Shown here piece after piece: positions 1 to 8,600 of a DNA stretch of 64,000 bases. The stretch is from positions 1 through 64,000 of the forward strand of contig DYKG01000010.1 of assembly GCA_020722725.1 (NCBI GenBank), in the 5' to 3' direction. The position numbers and the translations under genes were made by a program. Position 1 is the stretch's first letter. Each line of letters starts with the position of its first letter. The notes under the pieces are model-generated. The model worked only from the letters and a program-made list of their open reading frames with translations. It had not been told where the DNA came from and searched no databases. This stretch comes from Candidatus Methylomirabilis sp. Its GTDB lineage: Bacteria; Muiribacteriota; Ozemobacteria; Ozemobacterales; Ozemobacteraceae.

Positions 1-125
1 AAGCTGGCTCAGCGACCGAAAAAATGCGGTCATTGAGCTTGTCGGACGTGCAGGACGCGCTAATGCAGAGTCGCCGCAGGATAGCGAGCGACTCGTAAAA
101 TGCCCGCATTTGAGAAATAGTCAAG

Positions 126-145
126 GAGCTTTTATATAAAAGCTC
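126..145. repeat. Perfect 20-bp AT-rich palindrome
   Basis: A perfect 20-bp palindrome with arms GAGCTTTTAT lies about 80 bp beyond the stop of the tonB-like gene, on its 3' side. One wobble pair and two further A-T pairs could extend the stem. No U-tract follows on the minus strand, so a role as an intrinsic terminator of the TonB operon is possible but weak. A second inverted repeat (GAGTCGC at 68-74, GCGACTC at 88-94) lies nearby. Frame 2 is open from position 2 to a stop at 137-139 inside this palindrome, so the 3' end of a plus-strand gene entering from the left cannot be excluded. Its predicted peptide matches no family I know. Confidence 0.35.
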
Positions 146-227
146 TTTGCCAGGGTAATTTAAAGAATTGTTTAATAAACCACAAATCACTGAAAGAATG
201 TCTGTTCTTAACGGTTTAAATAAATAT

Positions 228-1253
228 TCAGTTAAGTTGGTATTGAACGGTAATTTTGACCCATGTTTCCTGAGGTTCGCCATTGCGAAGAACCGGAGTA
301 AAAACCCAGCGACGCAAGGCTTGTGCGCCATTGATGGCAAGTTTTGGGTCAATGGTGGAACTCATGGTTACAACGTCGCCAACTGTTCCGCTAGGTTGAA
401 TCAGAACACGGTAGACTGCGTTTCCATGCACTCCGCTTTTTCTGGCCCATGCTGGATATTCGGGCAGTATTTTCTGCACAATACCGGGGGGGGAAAAGTT
501 GTCACCATTGCCGCCGAAAGATTCGATGGAGCCGATTTCAAAAAGCCCGGAGCCATCTTTGTTGGCAGGTTTTTCAACACCGGTGGGTGCAGGAACGAAT
601 TCATCGGGCATTGCCGCTTCTCTTTCGTCTTCAAGAAATGAATCGGGCATAAGGCTTTCAGCGGGATTGCTCATTTCCATGCCGGCGAATTCAGGGTCGA
701 TTTCGGTGCTTGCACTTTCACCGGGGGCAATATGGCTGACCGCATCAAAGGTCGGGCTGTTGTGAACCGGTTTAATCGGCAGAATTTCTTTTTTTACTTC
801 CTGAACTACAGCCGGCTCGGTCTTGGTTACGGTAGTTTCGCTCTGAATCGGTGTTTTATTGGTGTTTTCACTTACCGGTTCTTTTGCTTCTTCTTTTGCA
901 ACCGTGGTCTGCTTTTTTTCAGATGGTCTGGCTGCAGGCTTTGTTTCTTTTTTTGCAACGGTTTTTGCTACCGGTTTTTTATCGGTTTTTTTTACGAGTT
1001 TTTTGGTTTTTCCTTCAGCTGTTCTTGCCCCGTCTTTTTTCTCAGCCTTGGGCCCTGATCCGATTCCTGGCTTTGCTACCGGCGAAATAAGCTTTACCGG
1101 CACAACTTCTTTTTTCAATGGTTGTGCTGAGGCCTGTTGCCAGATAAAGAATGCAGAGAGGGCAAGCAGAAGCGCAAGATGCAGCATAAGCGAAAGCTTA
1201 AGTTCATCAGCCCCTTCAATTTCTCTGTTCTTAAATAATTTTAAAATTTTCAT
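228..1253 (-). CDS. tonB: TonB-like energy transducer
   Basis: This 341-residue protein couples the inner-membrane proton-motive force to an outer-membrane partner. The N-terminus has one membrane anchor (about residues 22-42). A long Lys/Pro/Glu-rich periplasmic spacer follows (about 55-150), then an acidic linker. The C-terminal 85 residues form the TonB fold, recognisable by PEYPAWARKSGVHGNAVYRV, with the usual RWVFTPVLRNGEPQ region before the last strand. It starts 5 nt after the exbD stop and is the last gene of a four-gene minus-strand operon with a barrel protein, ExbB and ExbD. That suggests a dedicated transducer for this barrel and not a general TonB. TolA is less likely because the C-terminal motif is TonB-type. 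Confidence 0.9.
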   Translation of the reverse strand: MKILKLFKNREIEGADELKLSLMLHLALLLALSAFFIWQQASAQPLKKEVVPVKLISPVAKPGIGSGPKAEKKDGARTAEGKTKKLVKKTDKKPVAKTVAKKETKPAARPSEKKQTTVAKEEAKEPVSENTNKTPIQSETTVTKTEPAVVQEVKKEILPIKPVHNSPTFDAVSHIAPGESASTEIDPEFAGMEMSNPAESLMPDSFLEDEREAAMPDEFVPAPTGVEKPANKDGSGLFEIGSIESFGGNGDNFSPPGIVQKILPEYPAWARKSGVHGNAVYRVLIQPSGTVGDVVTMSSTIDPKLAINGAQALRRWVFTPVLRNGEPQETWVKITVQYQLN

Positions 1254-1258
1254 TTTAA

Positions 1259-1663
1259 TTAAGGTTTGGTTGCAAGACCGATGTTAGCGGCACCAGCTTT
1301 GCGCATGCTGTCAAGAACCGAAACAATTTTTCCATAATTGGCCTCAGAGTCCGCCTCAACCATTACCGGGCGGTCAGGAGAGCGGGTTACCCAGGTTTTT
1401 ACATTTTCGACCAGAGCGGTTTCGCTGATTTCTTTTCCTGAAACGAAAATGCGGCCATTCTTGCTGATTTGAACGGTGAGGTTTTCATTTTCCATTGATT
1501 GGGCGGTAGAAGCTTTGGGAACGTTGATCGGCAGCTTTTCGTTATTGCGGGCAAACGAGCTGGTAATCATGAAGAAGAACACCAGCAGCAGAATGATGTC
1601 GATCAGGTTGGTGACCATGATCTGCGGGCGACTTTTCTTTTTTTCAGGCAGCAGCTTTTTCAA
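1259..1663 (-). CDS. exbD: ExbD/TolR family proton-channel subunit
   Basis: A 134-residue ExbD/TolR protein. The single N-terminal membrane helix contains the conserved proton-carrying Asp in NLIDIILLLVFFFMI (about residues 19-33), and the periplasmic domain carries the family pattern of INVPKAS followed by VMVEADSEANYGKIV. With ExbB it forms the inner-membrane proton channel that energises the TonB-like protein. Its start overlaps the exbB stop region by 20 nt, which suggests translational coupling. The length is normal for the family. The operon context with TonB and a barrel favours ExbD over TolR. Confidence 0.92.
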   Translation of the reverse strand: MKKLLPEKKKSRPQIMVTNLIDIILLLVFFFMITSSFARNNEKLPINVPKASTAQSMENENLTVQISKNGRIFVSGKEISETALVENVKTWVTRSPDRPVMVEADSEANYGKIVSVLDSMRKAGAANIGLATKP

Positions 1664-2288
1664 GGCCGACCTCCATGGTGGTTACCTGGTTTGCCAGTTC
1701 GAGTGAATAAATTTCAACCTGTTCGGTGAATTCGAGACTTTTTGACTCGCACCAGTTATGGGCAATCAGTGACGGAATACCGATCATCAGGCCGGCTGCG
1801 GTTGTGTAAAGTGCTTCAGATATGCCGCCGGCAAGGGCAGTTGGGTCACCGATGCCGATAGTTGAAATCACTGAAAACGAAGAAATCATGCCAGTTACGG
1901 TTCCGGTAAGCCCGAGCAGTGGGGTAATACTGGCAATAGTGCCCAGAATACCCAGATGTTTTTCATATTTTTTCATTTGAATCATTGCTTCAGCCCGCAT
2001 TACGTCGAGCAGGTCTTCCTTGTTCAGGTCAAGGTGATCGATTCCAGCTGCCATTACGTTTGATAATGGTGTATTTTCTTCGCGACAGAGCTTCATGGCA
2101 TCGACAAAATTTCGGGTGATAAGAGCGAATTTTACTTTTTTCATTAAAGCGGCGCCATTATTCTGGTTTCTGTAGTAGAACCTGATTCTTTCGATGAGAA
2201 TAGCCAGGCCAATTACCGAACACAGCATAATTGGAATCATTACCGGGCCACCGCTGACAAACAGGTCGATCAGGAAAATTTTCTGCAT
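1644..2288 (-). CDS. exbB: ExbB/TolQ/MotA family proton-channel subunit
   Basis: A 214-residue ExbB-family protein with three predicted membrane helices: an N-terminal helix (SGGPVMIPIMLCSVIGLAIL) and two later ones. The conserved channel region contains LGILGTIASITPLLGLTGTV followed by GDPTALAGGISEALYTTAAG, the hallmark of MotA/TolQ/ExbB proton channels. A perfect AGGAGG ribosome-binding site sits 7 nt before the start. It overlaps exbD by 20 nt and follows the barrel gene by 14 nt, so the four genes read as one operon. It provides the pentameric channel core of the TonB motor. Confidence 0.93.
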   Translation of the reverse strand: MQKIFLIDLFVSGGPVMIPIMLCSVIGLAILIERIRFYYRNQNNGAALMKKVKFALITRNFVDAMKLCREENTPLSNVMAAGIDHLDLNKEDLLDVMRAEAMIQMKKYEKHLGILGTIASITPLLGLTGTVTGMISSFSVISTIGIGDPTALAGGISEALYTTAAGLMIGIPSLIAHNWCESKSLEFTEQVEIYSLELANQVTTMEVGLEKAAA

Positions 2289-2302
2289 GGATTTGCCTCC
2301 TA

Positions 2303-3916
2303 CTAGAAATGGGCTTCGAGTCCGGCAAGAGTTACTCTGCCTTCTTCGGGAACGTTGTATCTGATTTCGTTTGCTTCGTCGTAAAGGTCTTTGATTTTAA
2401 GATAGGTGCTGAATCTGTCATTCATACGATAGCGAACGGCAAGGTCGGATCTTGAATAATCTTCGGCGTCAAACGAAAGATTTGCCGTTCTTGCAGTGCG
2501 GTCAAATTCAGCTCTTCTGGTAAAATCAATCATAAATTTACCTTCGGTATAATTGACTCCGACATCCAGTATTCTTTCAGGTTCGTAAGATATTCTTCTG
2601 CCGGTTGCACTGTCTTCTGGAGTCTGATAAGTGGTGGCAACATTGAAGGTAAAATTCTTTTCCAGCTTAAATGCGCCTTTCAGGGTTGTGCCTTTGCGTT
2701 TTGCCTCGTTGAGAAATCTGAAAGTCGATGTTAACATTGCTTTACCCGGATCATAAGCATCCAGGTATTCAATTGCATCATTTTCGGTTTGACTGAAAAA
2801 TTCGATTCCCAGTGTGTCACCCTTGTTGGTTCGGTAGTTAAGGCCGCCTTTCCAGGTTTTCTGGTGCGAAGCATCCAGGGCATTGCCAATCACATAGCGT
2901 GATGGCATGAAAACTCTTTCGAGATCATCGTTGCCAAGGTTTTCGTCATAAGAGAAAACCAGTTGCCAGGGCTTATCCCAGCGATAATTCAGGGTAAAAT
3001 ACGGAGCTGTGCGATCTTCTTCCATCATACTCATCAGTTTGAGGCCGAAGAGCATCTGAGCATTCTCAGTCGCTTCATAATCGCCACCCAGTTCGAGAAC
3101 AGTTTTGGTAAGATTGCGGTCTGCGCCGCCACTGACGGTGAATCGATCCGATCTTAGTTCCAGTAATGCTTTGCCACGCAGTTTATCGCCAAGTTTCCTG
3201 ATGTAACTGGCACTTCCGTTTGCCGAAAAAACCGTCTGCTCCTCTGAAAAGGCGGTGCTTTTGTTGGTGATATCGCGACTTAGCGAATTGATGGCAGCAT
3301 GGCCTTTGAAAAAAGAACCATCTTCCAGAGTAGAATGGCCTTTTACCGATATGCGGCTGGTTGAATCTTCAAATCCGGCATTGGGAGTCGGGATTGCCCG
3401 GGTTCCACGTTCAGCCTGCCTGGAGAAAGAGTATTCGCCTGCCCCTGAAAGAACGTAACTGCCTTCGCCAGAAGAAGTAACGACAGCATTGAGTGCGGTT
3501 TTGCCGGTGTCGAAATTTGATTTGTAACCGTCTCGGGCTTCTCGTCTGATGATTAAATCACCGGTGTAGCCATCTTTTATGCCTTTACCGTTGATGATCA
3601 GCTCATTTGCCCCTCTGGTGCCAATTCCGGCCGAAACCGAGATCTCTTCTCGGTTTTCCCGATGAAAGTTGTTAAGCAGGGGTTTTTCGGTCATCGGTTT
3701 GTACTCGTTAGAACCCGCTTCCGGAATCAATTCGGGCATTGGGGCATAACGGTCGTCAATATCCATTGAAATGTTGTGGGCGGTGGGATCTATTTTTTCT
3801 ATCTGAGCGTCTTTTCCGATAATCTGTACTTTGCCCATGTCGAAATCATCACCGGCGTAAAGGCTTGAACCCAGGCCCAAAGCCAGGGTAAGGGCTAAAA
3901 TAGTTTTGTTTTGCAT
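2303..3916 (-). CDS. Outer-membrane beta-barrel protein of the TonB operon, no recognisable plug
   Basis: A 537-residue protein with a signal peptide (about residues 1-21, cleavage near LYAGDD). The next segment, FDMGKVQIIGKDAQ, resembles a TonB box. About 50 residues of linker follow, and then alternating short strands typical of a transmembrane beta barrel, ending in the C-terminal Phe signature (LAGLEAHF). TonB-dependent receptors normally have a plug of roughly 130 residues between the TonB box and the barrel, and I see no plug motif here. It is the first gene of the TonB operon, with a good GGAGG site 7 nt before the start. The substrate is unknown. It may be an import receptor with an atypical gate, or an outer-membrane protein whose N-terminus binds TonB. 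Confidence 0.72.
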   Translation of the reverse strand: MQNKTILALTLALGLGSSLYAGDDFDMGKVQIIGKDAQIEKIDPTAHNISMDIDDRYAPMPELIPEAGSNEYKPMTEKPLLNNFHRENREEISVSAGIGTRGANELIINGKGIKDGYTGDLIIRREARDGYKSNFDTGKTALNAVVTSSGEGSYVLSGAGEYSFSRQAERGTRAIPTPNAGFEDSTSRISVKGHSTLEDGSFFKGHAAINSLSRDITNKSTAFSEEQTVFSANGSASYIRKLGDKLRGKALLELRSDRFTVSGGADRNLTKTVLELGGDYEATENAQMLFGLKLMSMMEEDRTAPYFTLNYRWDKPWQLVFSYDENLGNDDLERVFMPSRYVIGNALDASHQKTWKGGLNYRTNKGDTLGIEFFSQTENDAIEYLDAYDPGKAMLTSTFRFLNEAKRKGTTLKGAFKLEKNFTFNVATTYQTPEDSATGRRISYEPERILDVGVNYTEGKFMIDFTRRAEFDRTARTANLSFDAEDYSRSDLAVRYRMNDRFSTYLKIKDLYDEANEIRYNVPEEGRVTLAGLEAHF

Positions 3917-4088
3917 CTGCTTGCCTCCGGCGTTTATTTATTCCGTAATCACCATCGGCATTTTAAAAAAATTTTTTACTCATGGTTTAAGCAGTTTCAA
4001 GGGATATTTTACTGCATTTACAAATGAATCATACTTGTCAGGCTATTGCAAAAACCATGCGCTTTTATATAAGCAAAATTACCAGAAT

Positions 4089-4826
4089 TTATTGATCAGC
4101 CAGGCTGGTTTGGCATGCTATCGGGATGAAAGAGCTGAAATTTAGCTTTTTATAACTCATCCGCGCAAAGAAAAATTCATCGATCGATTTTTCCGAGTCG
4201 TTTTTTAGGAAGGCAAGAAAAAGCATATCGAGAATACCATCCTTGAAAACTCCAAGGGTTTTTAACTCGGGTAAAACCAGAATGATAATCTCATATTTCA
4301 ATTTGAACATATTGGTGGTAAAGGTCCAGAAATCTGCCTGCATTCTTTTTCTCAGTTTTTCATCGGGAGTTCCGGAAGGCAAAAAAGCAAGGCCTGGAAT
4401 CTCACTTTCGGACTCGAACTTTGTACCTGGCTCATGCCTCGCCAGGAGGTCTTTCAACCCATAAATGCAGGGCACATCAGTGTACATGTTCAATGAAGGC
4501 CGATCAAAATCTGCATCGATGACCAGAATTTTTTTTCCGGATCTGGCGAGGGCTTTGCCTAGAAGAACCGCAGGAATCGCCCGATCGGTGAACTCTGAAG
4601 AAGATGACACGCCAATAATTCCTGAGCTGGAGTTATTTTTCTCAAGAGCGCTCAGAATTTGTCCATATTCATTTTCAATGAGAGACGTGGTTTTTTTATC
4701 GTTAGAATTTAAAATTGGAATGGTTAATGGAGATGTATTGAAAAAAGTTAAAAGATTGTTTGGTTTTCCAGATTTTTCATGACGGGTTTCACTTGCTTTT
4801 TCGCGGGTATCCGAATATTCTGTCAT
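4089..4826 (-). CDS. CpsD/ParA-like P-loop protein with destroyed Walker A (pseudo-ATPase)
   Basis: A 245-residue protein with the fold pattern of CpsD/CapB-type (BY-kinase/MinD-like) ATPases: an ENEYGQILSAL helix, a first strand IIGVSSSSEFTDRAIP, then SGKKILVIDADFDRPSLN (Walker A', residues about 97-113) and GLKDLL. The Walker A that should read GEGKST is EFTDRA (about 78-83), with no lysine, and the Walker B strand reads YEIIILVLPEL with no Asp. Nucleotide hydrolysis is therefore unlikely. I chose the ATG at 4826 because it lies after the upstream stop at 4873. A TTG at 4943 would add 39 residues but would overlap the upstream gene by 71 nt. Neither start has a strong ribosome-binding site. 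It follows the membrane protein gene and the giant secreted protein gene. Confidence 0.62.
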   Translation of the reverse strand: MTEYSDTREKASETRHEKSGKPNNLLTFFNTSPLTIPILNSNDKKTTSLIENEYGQILSALEKNNSSSGIIGVSSSSEFTDRAIPAVLLGKALARSGKKILVIDADFDRPSLNMYTDVPCIYGLKDLLARHEPGTKFESESEIPGLAFLPSGTPDEKLRKRMQADFWTFTTNMFKLKYEIIILVLPELKTLGVFKDGILDMLFLAFLKNDSEKSIDEFFFARMSYKKLNFSSFIPIACQTSLADQ

Positions 4827-4872
4827 ATCAACATCAATATGTGAGTTGAAATTGTTATTCAATACGTGCCGA

Positions 4873-5682
4873 TCAAACCAAATTTTTTTTTTCAGCCTGA
4901 TGGGACATGTTTGATGGGCTAATTGCAATAGGTGAAAATTCAAATGCTTCTTTTAAGAAATAATCATTGAATTCTTTGCCATCTAACTTTTCTGTCTTTC
5001 TGGGAGGAAACTTAAAAACAAGGATTGAAGTATCAATAGATATCTCTTTTTTTGAGGTGCAATGCCGGGAAAGTCTGGTTTCAGTGAGCAATGACTTTTT
5101 CAGCAAACCGGAAAGAAATCTGATTAAGAAAAAGAAAACCATGAAAACGATTAAGGTAACGAACCAAAAAAGAAAACCGGAGTTACCATCATGATAAAAT
5201 AGCATGGCCCGGTAAAAGGCAATGGAAAAAAAGCCAAAGTCTGCTCTGGATAAGTGGAATCCGGCATTATCCCATTCTTTTTTTTCTAATGATGAAAGGA
5301 AAAGAACTCGATGGGCCAATTTTGATTCATTTCTGATTAGTATTTTGCGGGCCTGAGATACTGCTGATTCATAATCGTTTAAAACTAAAAAACAGTTTAA
5401 AATGAGTTCTTCAATATTGTCATGGTATGACTCACTTTCAAGCTGTATTTTGCGTGCAGCCTCAAGGGTTGCCTGCCCAGGATTCCGGGAAAGCAGTGAG
5501 GTTATTTCCGACTGAGGAATGGTTCGGTTCCGCTTTGGAGTCTTAAAATTTTTATTCCTGGCATTTGCCCGCAACTTATTAAGCTGATCAGGCTTGATGG
5601 GCTGACCTTTTTTCTCTATTTCGGCTGAGCTTGAAAAGGAAATCAGGATTAGGAGGATTGCCAGAGAAATTCTCTTTACCAT
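4873..5682 (-). CDS. Secreted/membrane protein with TPR-like periplasmic region and one C-terminal membrane helix
   Basis: I do not recognise the family of this 269-residue protein. It begins with a signal peptide (MVKRISLAILLILISFSSSA). A basic linker follows, then a helical region (about residues 57-165) with TPR-like spacing (YESAVSQARKILI, then a further helix pair), a strong membrane helix (about 170-192, FLFWFVTLIVFMVFFFLIRF), and a tail of about 75 residues that is probably cytoplasmic. The ATG at 5682 is chosen because an AAAGG site lies 8 nt upstream and the signal peptide begins there; it overlaps the TAA of the giant gene (ATGGTAA), so the two are probably translationally coupled. 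It could tether or help deliver the giant protein, with the cytoplasmic tail facing the pseudo-ATPase encoded next. That is inference from context. Confidence 0.72.
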   Translation of the reverse strand: MVKRISLAILLILISFSSSAEIEKKGQPIKPDQLNKLRANARNKNFKTPKRNRTIPQSEITSLLSRNPGQATLEAARKIQLESESYHDNIEELILNCFLVLNDYESAVSQARKILIRNESKLAHRVLFLSSLEKKEWDNAGFHLSRADFGFFSIAFYRAMLFYHDGNSGFLFWFVTLIVFMVFFFLIRFLSGLLKKSLLTETRLSRHCTSKKEISIDTSILVFKFPPRKTEKLDGKEFNDYFLKEAFEFSPIAISPSNMSHQAEKKNLV

Positions 5683-8600
5683 TCGAAATACCTTTCTTTT
5701 CCATCGATAGAATTTTGTTGGGTTGGTGAGTAAAGTTGTCGGTGCCGGTTCCACGAGGTAGGGCGGTCGAATCGGGATTCAAGTTGCTCAAGCTGGACTC
5801 CGTCAAACCATGCGGCATGATTTTCATGGCTGGTATTTTGCAGGAGCAGGTAAGTATTACTTGCGGTTAAAGGATCATAAACGTAAGGAAATTTTACGTA
5901 GATTCTGTACCATTTTAAATCATCGAGAATGGTGGGATGAGGATAGATCTGTACATCGGCAATTCCGCCTTCGGCAGTTGTGGGAATAGTGACCACTGCG
6001 CCGGTGGAAGCAATTGAAATCCCGAAATAATCAGTTTTTATGCCCGATTCATTGGTGGTTAGAAAGCCGATCTCGGCACTTCCGGTGCCGGGGCAGACGT
6101 AGGCTGAAAAACAATAGTTTAAAGGCGCGGCTGGAACTGCCGGAAACGACAAGGTGGCAATTTCCTGGTAAATGCTTCCTGATGCAAGATTTTGTGGCCC
6201 GCCTGGTATTATTTCGCATCTAAGATTTATGGTGTCAGATGTTATTGCTCCTGTCCAGAGTGCTTGCACATCGTCTCCGTAAATGCCAAGAGGCTGGGTG
6301 TTTGGAATCGGGCCAATCTTGAGCTGTGCAGAGGCAAGATCACCCGGAAGTATGGGTTCGGGCTGAAGAAAGGTGAATTCGAGCAGATTCAGGTCGATGA
6401 AATCGCTGCCCTGGTTGAGGTTGCTGCGCGTCCATGCCAGAGCAGAAATTTGAACGTTCCCGTTGTTGACAAAACCAATAATAATGGGGGATGAAGTGTT
6501 ATTTCTTGCAATCTTTCCCGCGTCAACACTTGTGGGGATAATATTCAGATTGTGGTAGGTGTTAACGGTGGCTCTTATGACAGTATTGGCTGCAGCCTCC
6601 CACGGGTCGAGGGTGCCGTTAAAATTTCGGTCATCCCAGATGTTGAGCAATCCAGAGTAAGTTCCCGGGGCAAGGGTAGTGGGATTGAGAATTGCAGAAA
6701 TCTCAATGGTCTGAGACCCGCCAATTGCGAGAGCGTTGAAGCTGGTCGGGTTCAATAGAACATTAGCTGAAGGTATAATATTTGCGCCGTTCAGCAAATT
6801 TTCCATCGAATAGCGCAAACTTCGGAAATCGATCAAACTTCCATTTGAAATGGAAAAAGTCGTTGAGGCGGTTTGCCCGGTAGGGTTCCCGGCGGGAATA
6901 TCGACCGGATTGGGCAAAATGGTAACCAGAGGGGTAACGATCTGAAGCTGGACAGTCATGGAGCAACCCGGTTCCTGCCCTGAATCATAGGTGTCAAGAG
7001 CGGGGTTGAAGTCATCTTCGTAGCTTATCATATTGCCCGAATAGGAACCATCAGCAGCTCCGTTAGGAACGGACAGAGTAAAAGTCGAAGGCTCGCTGGT
7101 CGGCAGGCCAGCCGGGGGGGTGGCCATTATCCCAACCGGGCTGGGGCTGATTGAAAAATTTGTTGAGTCTATGATTCCTGGCCCGGACAGGGAATTCATG
7201 TGCCATCTTACATCGTTGAGCTGAGAATTGCCGATGTTCTGAAGCATGAATGAGGCGGTGGCCGTATCGCCACGCGCCAGAATCCCAAGGTTAAGGGCGG
7301 CGGGTGAAGTGGTTAATTCTTTTACAACAATAACCTCAAATGTAACATCTATCGAAGAAGAGGCTTCTTCGTTCTGTATTATGTCATCATCATTTGCATC
7401 CTCCCAGGCCCATAGCTTCGAAGTGTAAATACCGGAAGTCTGGGCATACGGAACATTGATAATGATTGAGTAAGTTCGGCTTTGATTTGGAACCAGGGAT
7501 CCAATTTGCCTGCTCGGGTTGAAAGAGACCGCTGTTGAGGCTATGCTGGTGCCGGGAAGAGTGGGAACAAGGTCATCAATTCGTGTTTTAACCCTGGTCA
7601 TTAAAAGACTGCCGATATTTTTTACCGTTACTGAGATGGGAGGAGTTGAAGAAGCGGCGTTTCCGCTCGTATTGATAGCTGCTGGAGAAGTTATGGAGAT
7701 CTCCTGATCTCCTATTTCGATCCGCAGATTGAAGGTGTGAATCGGCTCACCAGCTTCAAAAGTGCCACTTTCATTGATGTCGCCATAAATGCTCATGGTG
7801 CCGGTAAAGATTCCGTGTTTTTGGAAGGTTGGAACGAAAGCGCCGAGATCGAAATATCTCAGTTCTCCCGGAATTACGTTCAGCACCGGGTCGGGCAGGA
7901 TCAGGTTTGCTGCGTCATAGGTGTCAAATCCGTCTGAGAGTGAATTAACAATGAAGCCTAGTCTTGTGACTGCCATGTTGCCCGCATTTCTCATTCCAAC
8001 TGAAATGGTTTTTGTGGTGTCTGGCTGAACTCCACCAAAATCTTCGGTTTGTTTAATGGTATAAATTCGGTAAAAGTCTAAAACTGAGAAAGAAGCCAGA
8101 TTGCTGTCAGATGCCTCGAAGGAATCTAAATTCAAATTTTCATTTTGATCTTCGAACCAGGTAAAAGTTCCTATATAGGTCCCCGAAGCAGTTCCTCCGG
8201 GTATGTAAACTGTTGCGGTGCTTTGTTCGGTTGCCAAAACGTTTACCAGTGCTGGTGAAGAGATGTTGACGTTTTCCGAGGCAAGAGAATAAGCCTGCGA
8301 AACGTTTTGAAAAGTGGAGCTGACAGCTTTGACCCTTCTAAGGGGGAGTTCACCAGGATTTTCGACGTTTGCAATTTCTTCTGGCAGGAGTTCGGTCGGC
8401 GTACCCTGACCGAAGTCGATCAGGTTAGGCTGAACGTCGATTGCGAAAGTACCTACTTCCCAGGTAATTTTAAAGGGTTCAGAGGCTCCGCCTGGAATAT
8501 CGTCATAAATTGAGCCATAAACTGTGTAAACACCTGAAGGCTGGGTGGGTGGAACATCGATGAAAATGTCTGTCGAGCCAGTGGCATCAAAGTTTTGTGG

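Noticed and set aside
1..139. End of a gene entering from the left on the plus strand (frame 2 open to 137-139)
   Set aside because: Only 45 codons, no recognised family, and the area is full of inverted repeats. Noted with the palindrome but not called as a gene.
168..641. Open frame on the plus strand opposite the tonB gene
   Set aside because: It lies wholly in or beside the clear TonB coding region, has no domain and no ribosome-binding site, and its composition reflects the antisense of a Pro/Lys/Glu-rich gene.
3906..4145. Plus-strand frame in the gap between the barrel gene and the CpsD-like gene
   Set aside because: No ribosome-binding site or family motif. It overlaps the ends of two convincing minus-strand genes.
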